Shown here piece after piece: positions 58,667-64,000 of a stretch of DNA of 64,000 nucleotides (its first letter is position 1; every line of letters begins with the position of its first letter). The stretch comes from Antedon bifida. Lineage: Eukaryota > Echinodermata > Crinoidea > Comatulida > Antedonidae. The notes below the pieces were generated by a model. It was not told the origin of the DNA. It searched no databases and saw only the letters and a program-made list of their open reading frames with translations. The position numbers and the translations under genes were made by a program. Location: assembly GCA_963402885.1 (NCBI GenBank), contig OY727095.1:24743001-24807000 (forward strand), given 5' to 3'.

Positions 58667-61600
58667 ATTCTGTGCACTTTGATGTTTTTGTGTGAAAAGT
58701 ATTATCGAAATGCTCAAAATGGTCTAAAACGGTTTAAAATGTGATTTTAAGCACTTTGATGTTTTTGTGTAACCAAGTTTCATCGAAATGCACAAAATGG
58801 TCTAAAACGTCTCCAAATGCGATTTGAGGCTAATCTAAGCACTTTGGTGTTTTTGTGTTAAAATGTTTTTTTCGAAAATCACAAAATGGTCTAAAACGTT
58901 TCCAAATGCGATTTGAAACTATTCTGTACACTTTGATGTTTTGTGTGAAAAAGTTTTGTCGAAATGCTCAAAATGGTCTAAAACGTTTTTAAATACGATA
59001 TTAAGCAATTTTGTGCACTTTGAGGTTTTTGTGTGAAAAGTTTTATCGAAATCTTCAAAATGGTCTAAAACGGTTTCCAATGTGATTTTAAGCACTTTGA
59101 TGTTTTTGTGTAATCAAGTTTCATCGAAATGCACAAAATGGTCTAAAACGTCTCCAAATGCGTTTTGAAGCTATTCTAAGCACTTTGGTGTTTTTGTGTT
59201 AAAATGTTTTTTCAAAAATCATAAAATGGTCTAAAACGTCTCCAAATGCGATTTGAAGCTATTCTGTACACTTTGATGTTTTGTGTGAAAAAGTTTTGTC
59301 GAAATGCTCAAAATGGTCTAAAACGTTTTTAAATACGATATTAAGCAATTTTGTGCACTTTGAGGTTTTTGTGTGAAAAGTTTTATTGAAATCCTCAAAA
59401 TGGTCTAAAACGGTTTCAAATGTGATTTTAAGCACTTTGATGTTTTTGTGTAACCAAGTTTCATCGAAATGCACAAAATGGTCTAAAACGTCTCCAAATG
59501 CGATTTGAAGCTATTCTGTGCACTTTGATGTTTTTGTGTGAAAAGTATTATCGAAATGCTCAAAATGGTCTAAAACGGTTTAAAATGTGATTTTAAGCAC
59601 TTTGATGTTTTTGTGTAACCAAGTTTCATCGAAATGCACAAAATGGTCTAAAACGTCTCCAAATGCGATTTGAAGCTAATCTAAGCACTTTGGTGTTTTT
59701 GTGTTAAAATGTTTTTTTCGAAAATCACAAAATGGTCTAAAACGTCTCCAAATGCGATTTGAAGCTATTCTGTACACTTGGATGTTTCGTGTGAAAAATT
59801 TTTGTCGAAATGATCAAAATGGTCTAAAACGTTTTCAAATAGGATATTAAGCTATTTTGTGCACTTTGATGTTATTGTGTGAAAAGTTTTATCGAAATGC
59901 TCAAAATGGTCTAAAACGGTTTCAAATGTGATTTTAAACACTTTGATGTTTTTGTGTAACCAAGTTTCATCGAAATGCACAAAATGGTCTAAAACGTTCC
60001 CAAATGCGATTTGAAGCTATTCTGTACAATTTGATGTTTTTGTGTAACCAAGTTTCATCGAAAATCACAAAATGGTCTTAAACGTCTCCAAATGCGATTT
60101 GAAGCTAATTTGTGCACTTTGATGTTTTTGTGTGAAAAGTTTTATCGAAATCCTCAAAATGGTCTAAAACGGTTTCAAATGTGATTTTAAGCACTTTGAT
60201 GTTTTTGTGTAACCAAGTTTCATCGAAATGCACAAAATGGTCTAAAACGTCTCCAAATGCGATTTGAAGCTATTCTGAGCTATTATGTTTTTGTGTGAAA
60301 AGTATTATCGAAATGCTCAAAATGGTCTAAAACGGTTTAAAATGTGATTTTAAACACTTTGATGTTTTTGTGTAACAAAGTTTCATCGAAATGCACAAAA
60401 TGGTCTAAAACGTTTCCAAATGCGATTTGAAGCTATTCTGTACACTTTGATGTTTTGTGTGAAAAAGTTTTGTCGAAATGCTCAAAATGGTCTAAAACAT
60501 TTTCAAATACGATATTAAGCTATTTTGTGCACTTTGATGTTTTTGTGTGAAAAGTTTTATCGAAATGCTCAAAATGGTCTAAAACGTCTCCAAATGCGAT
60601 TTGAAGCTAATCTAAGCACTTTGGTGTTTTTGTGTTAAAATGTTTTTTCGAAAATCACAAAATGGTCTAAAACGTCTCCAAATGCGATTTGAAGCTATCC
60701 TAAGCACTTTGGTGTTTTTATGTCAACAAGTTTTTTCGAAATCACAAAATGGTCTAAAACGTCTCCAAATGCGATTTGAAGCTATTCTGTACACTTTGAT
60801 GTTTTGTGTGAAAAAGTTTTGTCGAAATGCTCAAAATGGTCTAAAACGTTTTTAAATACGATATTAAGCAATTTTGTGCACTTTGAGGTTTTTGTGTGAA
60901 AAGTTTTATCGAAATCCTCAAAATGGTCTAAAACGGTTTCAAATGTGATTTTAAGCACTTTGATGTTTTTGTGTAACCAAGTTTCATCGAAATGCACAAA
61001 ATGGTCTAAAACGTCTCCAAATGCGATTTGAAGCTATTCTGTGCACTTTGATGTTTTTGTGTGAAAAGTATTATCGAAATGCTCAAAATGGTCTAAAACG
61101 GTTTAAAATGTGATTTTAAGCACTTTGATGTTTTTGTGTAACCAAGTTTCATCGAAATGCACAAAATGGTCTAAAACGTCTCCAAATGCGATTTGAGGCT
61201 AATCTAAGCACTTTGGTGTTTTTGTGTTAAAATGTTTTTTTCGAAAATCACAAAATGGTCTAAAACGTCTCCAAATGCGATTTGAAACTATTCTGTACAC
61301 TTTGATGTTTTGTGTGAAAAAGTTTTGTCGAAATGCTCAAAATGGTCTAAAACGTTTTTAAATACGATATTAAGCAATTTTGTGCACTTTGAGGTTTTTG
61401 TGTGAAAAGTTTTATCGAAATCTTCAAAATGGTCTAAAACGGTTTCCAATGTGATTTTAAGCACTTTGATGTTTTTGTGTAATCAAGTTTCATCGAAATG
61501 CACAAAATGGTCTAAAACGTCTCCAAATGCGTTTTGAAGCTATTCTAAGCACTCTGGTGTTTTTGTGTTAAAATGTTTTTTCAAAAATCATAAAATGGTC

Positions 61601-61730
61601 TAAAACGTCTCCAAATGCGATTTGAAGCTATTCTGTACACTTTGATGTTTTGTGTGAAAAAGTTTTGTCGAAATGCTCAAAATGGTCTAAAACGTTTTTA
61701 AATACGATATTAAGCAATTTTGTGCACTTT
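57956..61730 (+). repeat. 3.8-kb block, paralogue of 25.13-28.91 kb
   Basis: Offset 32826. It includes the third copy of the 2.4-kb block of 4.2-6.6 kb. Small differences include acgtttcc (58897) against acgtctcc, and gcactctgg (61550). It ends in the middle of a B monomer (caattttgtgcactttgatg) that switches to a C monomer at about 61735. Confidence 0.86.
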
Positions 61731-63839
61731 GATGTTTTTGTGTAACCAAGTTTCATCAAAATGCACAAAATGGTCTAAAACGTCTCCAAATGCGAATTGA
61801 AGCTATTCTGTACACTTTGATGTTTCGAGTGAAAATTTTTTGTCGAAATGCTCAAAATGGTCTAAAACGTTTTCAAATAGGATATTAAGCTATTTTGTGC
61901 ACTTTGATGTTTTTGTGTGAAAAGTTTTATCGAAATGCACAAAATGGTCGAAAACGATTCCAAATGCGATTTGAAGCTATTCTGTACACTTTGATGTTTT
62001 GTGTGAAAAAATTTTTCTAAAACGGTTTCAAATGTGATTTCAAGCACTTTGATGTTTTTGTGTAACCAAGTTTCATCGAAATGCACAAAATGGTCTAAAA
62101 CGTCTCCAAATGCGTTTTGTAGCTATTCTGTACACTTTGATGTTTCGTGTGAAAAATTTTGTCGAAATGCTCAAAATGGTCTAAAACGTTTTTAAATAGG
62201 ATAATAATCTATTTTGTGCACTTTGATGTTTTTGTGAGAAAAGTTTTATCGAAATGCTTAAAATGGTCTAAAACGGTTACAAATGTGATTTTAAGCACTT
62301 TGATGTTTTTGTGTAACCAAGTTTCATCGAAATGCACAAAATGGTCAAAAACGTTTCCAAATGCGATTTGAAGCTATTCTGAGCTATTATGTTTTTGTGT
62401 GAAAAGTATTATCGAAATGCTCAAAATGGTCTAAAACGGTTTAAAATGTGATTTTAAACACTTTGATGTTTTTGTGTAACAAAGTTTCATCGAAATGCAC
62501 AAAATGGTCTAAAACGTTTCCAAATGCGATTTGAAGCTATTCTGTACACTTTGATGTTTTGTGTGAAAAAGTTTTGTCGAAATGCTCAAAATGGTCTAAA
62601 ACATTTTCAAATACGATATTAAGCTATTTTGTGCACTTTGATGTTTTTGTGTGAAAAGTTTTATCGAAATGCTCAAAATGGTCTAAAACGTCTCCAAATG
62701 CGATTTGAAGCTAATCTAAGCACTTTGGTGTTTTTGTGTTAAAATGTTTTTTCGAAAATCACAAAATGGTCTAAAACGTCTCCAAATGCGATTTGAAGCT
62801 ATCCTAAGCACTTTGGTGTTTTTATGTCAACAAGTTTTTTCGAAATCACAAAATGGTCTAAAACGTCTCCAAATGCGATTTGAAGCTATTCTGTACACTT
62901 TGATGTTTTGTGTGAAAAAGTTTTGTCGAAATGCTCAAAATGGTCTAAAACGTTTTTAAATACGATATTAAGCAATTTTGTGCACTTTGAGGTTTTTGTG
63001 TGAAAAGTTTTATCGAAATCCTCAAAATGGTCTAAAACGGTTTCAAATGTGATTTTAAGCACTTTGATGTTTTTGTGTAACCAAGTTTCATCGAAATGCA
63101 CAAAATGGTCTAAAACGTCTCCAAATGCGATTTGAAGCTATTCTGTGCACTTTGATGTTTTTGTGTGAAAAGTATTATCGAAATGCTCAAAATGGTCTAA
63201 AACGGTTTAAAATGTGATTTTAAGCACTTTGATGTTTTTGTGTAACCAAGTTTCATCGAAATGCACAAAATGGTCTAAAACGTCTCCAAATGCGATTTGA
63301 GGCTAATCTAAGCACTTTGGTGTTTTTGTGTTAAAATGTTTTTTTCGAAAATCACAAAATGGTCTAAAACGTCTCCAAATGCGATTTGAAACTATTCTGT
63401 ACACTTTGATGTTTTGTGTGAAAAAGTTTTGTCGAAATGCTCAAAATGGTCTAAAACGTTTTTAAATACGATATTAAGCAATTTTGTGCACTTTGAGGTT
63501 TTTGTGTGAAAAGTTTTATCGAAATCTTCAAAATGGTCTAAAACGGTTTCCAATGTGATTTTAAGCACTTTGATGTTTTTGTGTAATCAAGTTTCATCGA
63601 AATGCACAAAATGGTCTAAAACGTCTCCAAATGCGTTTTGAAGCTATTCTAAGCACTCTGGTGTTTTTGTGTTAAAATGTTTTTTCAAAAATCATAAAAT
63701 GGTCTAAAACGTCTCCAAATGCGATTTGAAGCTATTCTGTACACTTTGATGTTTTGTGTGAAAAAGTTTTGTCGAAATGCTCAAAATGGTCTAAAACGTT
63801 TTTAAATACGATATTAAGCAATTTTGTGCACTTTGAGGT
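60262..63839 (+). repeat. 2104-bp tandem duplication
   Basis: 60262-61735 matches 62366-63839 at offset 2104. Paired markers are ctgagctattatg (60286, 62390), gtaacaaag (60370, 62474), tatgtcaacaag (60720, 62824), aatcttc and gcactctgg (61550, 63654). The unmatched part of the first unit, 61.74-62.37 kb, is a patchwork of 31.59-31.95 kb and 32.46-32.73 kb sequence, including the out-of-register join and a G monomer. Confidence 0.86.
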
Positions 63840-64000
63840 TTTTGTGTGAAAAGTTTTATTGAAATCCTCAAAATGGTCTAAAACGGTTTCAAATGTGATT
63901 TTAAGCACTTTGATGTTTTTGTGTAACCAAGTTTCATCGAAATGCACAAAATGGTCTAAAACGTCTCCAAATGCGATTTGAAGCTATTCTGTACACTTTG
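62431..64000 (+). repeat. Block shared with 29.94-31.51 kb; runs off the window
   Basis: Collinear at offset 32490 from cggtttaaaatg to the last base, which falls in a class A monomer (gtacactttg). The window therefore ends within the array. Confidence 0.86.

Larger units (their letters stand above)
1..64000 (+). repeat. Satellite DNA array, 78/87/88-bp monomers, head to tail
   Basis: Every stretch of the window is made of the same monomer. Its shared landmarks, in order, are aaaatggtctaaaac, a variable block, an aagc box, actttgatgttttt, gtgtg or gtgta, and tcgaaatgc. The landmark ggtctaaaac recurs every 78-88 bp on the + strand and never inverted, so the array is unidirectional. There is no unique spacer longer than a few bases and no gene. 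The array runs off both window ends, so its true length is unknown. I do not recognise the family. The setting is inferred to be eukaryotic heterochromatin from the length and the nested higher-order repeats. A centromeric role is possible but unproven. Confidence 0.97.

Noticed and set aside
1-64000. CRISPR array: many short regularly spaced repeats
   Set aside because: The whole period is repeated. There are no unique spacers between short identical repeats, no leader and no cas genes. The 78-88-bp unit varies as a satellite does.
1-64000. Array of structured small RNAs or tRNA-like genes
   Set aside because: The monomer has no clover-leaf, no box A/B pair and no T-run terminator following a stable hairpin. 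The short dyads (TTTC-atc-GAAA, TTTTCGAAAA) are too short to support an RNA gene.
1-64000. Variable-number repeat inside a repetitive surface protein or other giant coding gene
   Set aside because: Every frame is interrupted by stops, 88-bp D monomers and out-of-register indels change the frame, and the longest open stretch is only about 340 bp in 64 kb.
1-64000. Retrotransposon or helitron origin (terminal repeats, internal enzyme fragments)
   Set aside because: I saw no long terminal repeats, poly-A tract, target-site duplications or coding remnants. Large direct repeats here are satellite segments with no internal unique sequence.
1-64000. Identification of the source species from the monomer
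   Set aside because: I cannot match the monomer to a satellite I know with confidence. Composition and layout are compatible with insects, nematodes, plants or other eukaryotes.

Overview
The whole 64 kb window is one uninterrupted AT-rich satellite DNA array. I see no protein-coding gene, RNA gene, transposon, CRISPR array, telomeric repeat or simple-sequence block. All monomers run head to tail in one orientation: the landmark ggtctaaaac is on the + strand from the first line to the last, and I saw no inverted copy. Canonical monomers are 87 or 78 bp, with an 88-bp variant, so the window holds roughly 760 of them. The canonical trimer at 39153-39404 is about 31% G+C by hand count. A head-to-tail satellite of this length with nested higher-order repeats indicates eukaryotic heterochromatin, possibly pericentromeric or centromeric. 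I do not recognise the family, and the sequence does not identify the organism. CpG is not depleted (about 6 observed and 6 expected in the trimer), which weakly favours a genome without heavy CpG methylation.

The monomers fall into a few classes. A (87 bp) carries cgtctcc and TGTACA. B (87 bp) carries acattttc, atacgatatt and GTGCAC. C (78 bp) carries gtaaccaagtttcatcg and lacks about one helical turn in its middle. D (88 bp) carries taatctaagc and gtgttaaaatg. G (87 bp) is a B relative with ataataatc and gtgagaaaag. F (78 bp) is an A derivative with tttgtgtgaaagagtttg. A-B-C makes a 252-bp trimer, which is the commonest local order.

Above the trimer there are nested tandem duplications with these periods: 408 bp (7.69-8.4 kb), about 844 bp (9.19-10.9 kb), about 5.9 kb (11.7-22.9 kb), 2440 bp (27.5-31.6 kb), 746 bp in about 2.6 copies (34.5-36.4 kb), 3384 bp (36.7-43.9 kb) with an extra 2106-bp shift (to 44.3 kb), 2263 bp (46.1-50.6 kb), 1263 bp (56.2-58.7 kb) and 2104 bp (60.3-63.8 kb).

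At the largest scale the window is a mosaic of about three related super-blocks. The right part is a piecewise collinear copy of the middle-left part: 18.8-25.1 kb matches 48.8-55.7 kb, 25.1-28.9 kb matches 58.0-61.7 kb, and 29.9-31.5 kb matches 62.4-64.0 kb. The first 1.07 kb matches 45.09-46.15 kb. Shared rare indels show that these copies are inherited duplications. The likely history is repeated unequal exchange in register with the monomer, plus a few out-of-register joins.

All coordinates of duplication edges are approximate (about 20-80 bp), because adjacent monomers resemble each other and exact breakpoints cannot be fixed by eye. Identity levels were not computed. No undescribed gene system is visible. 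What may be new is the satellite family itself and its layered organisation.
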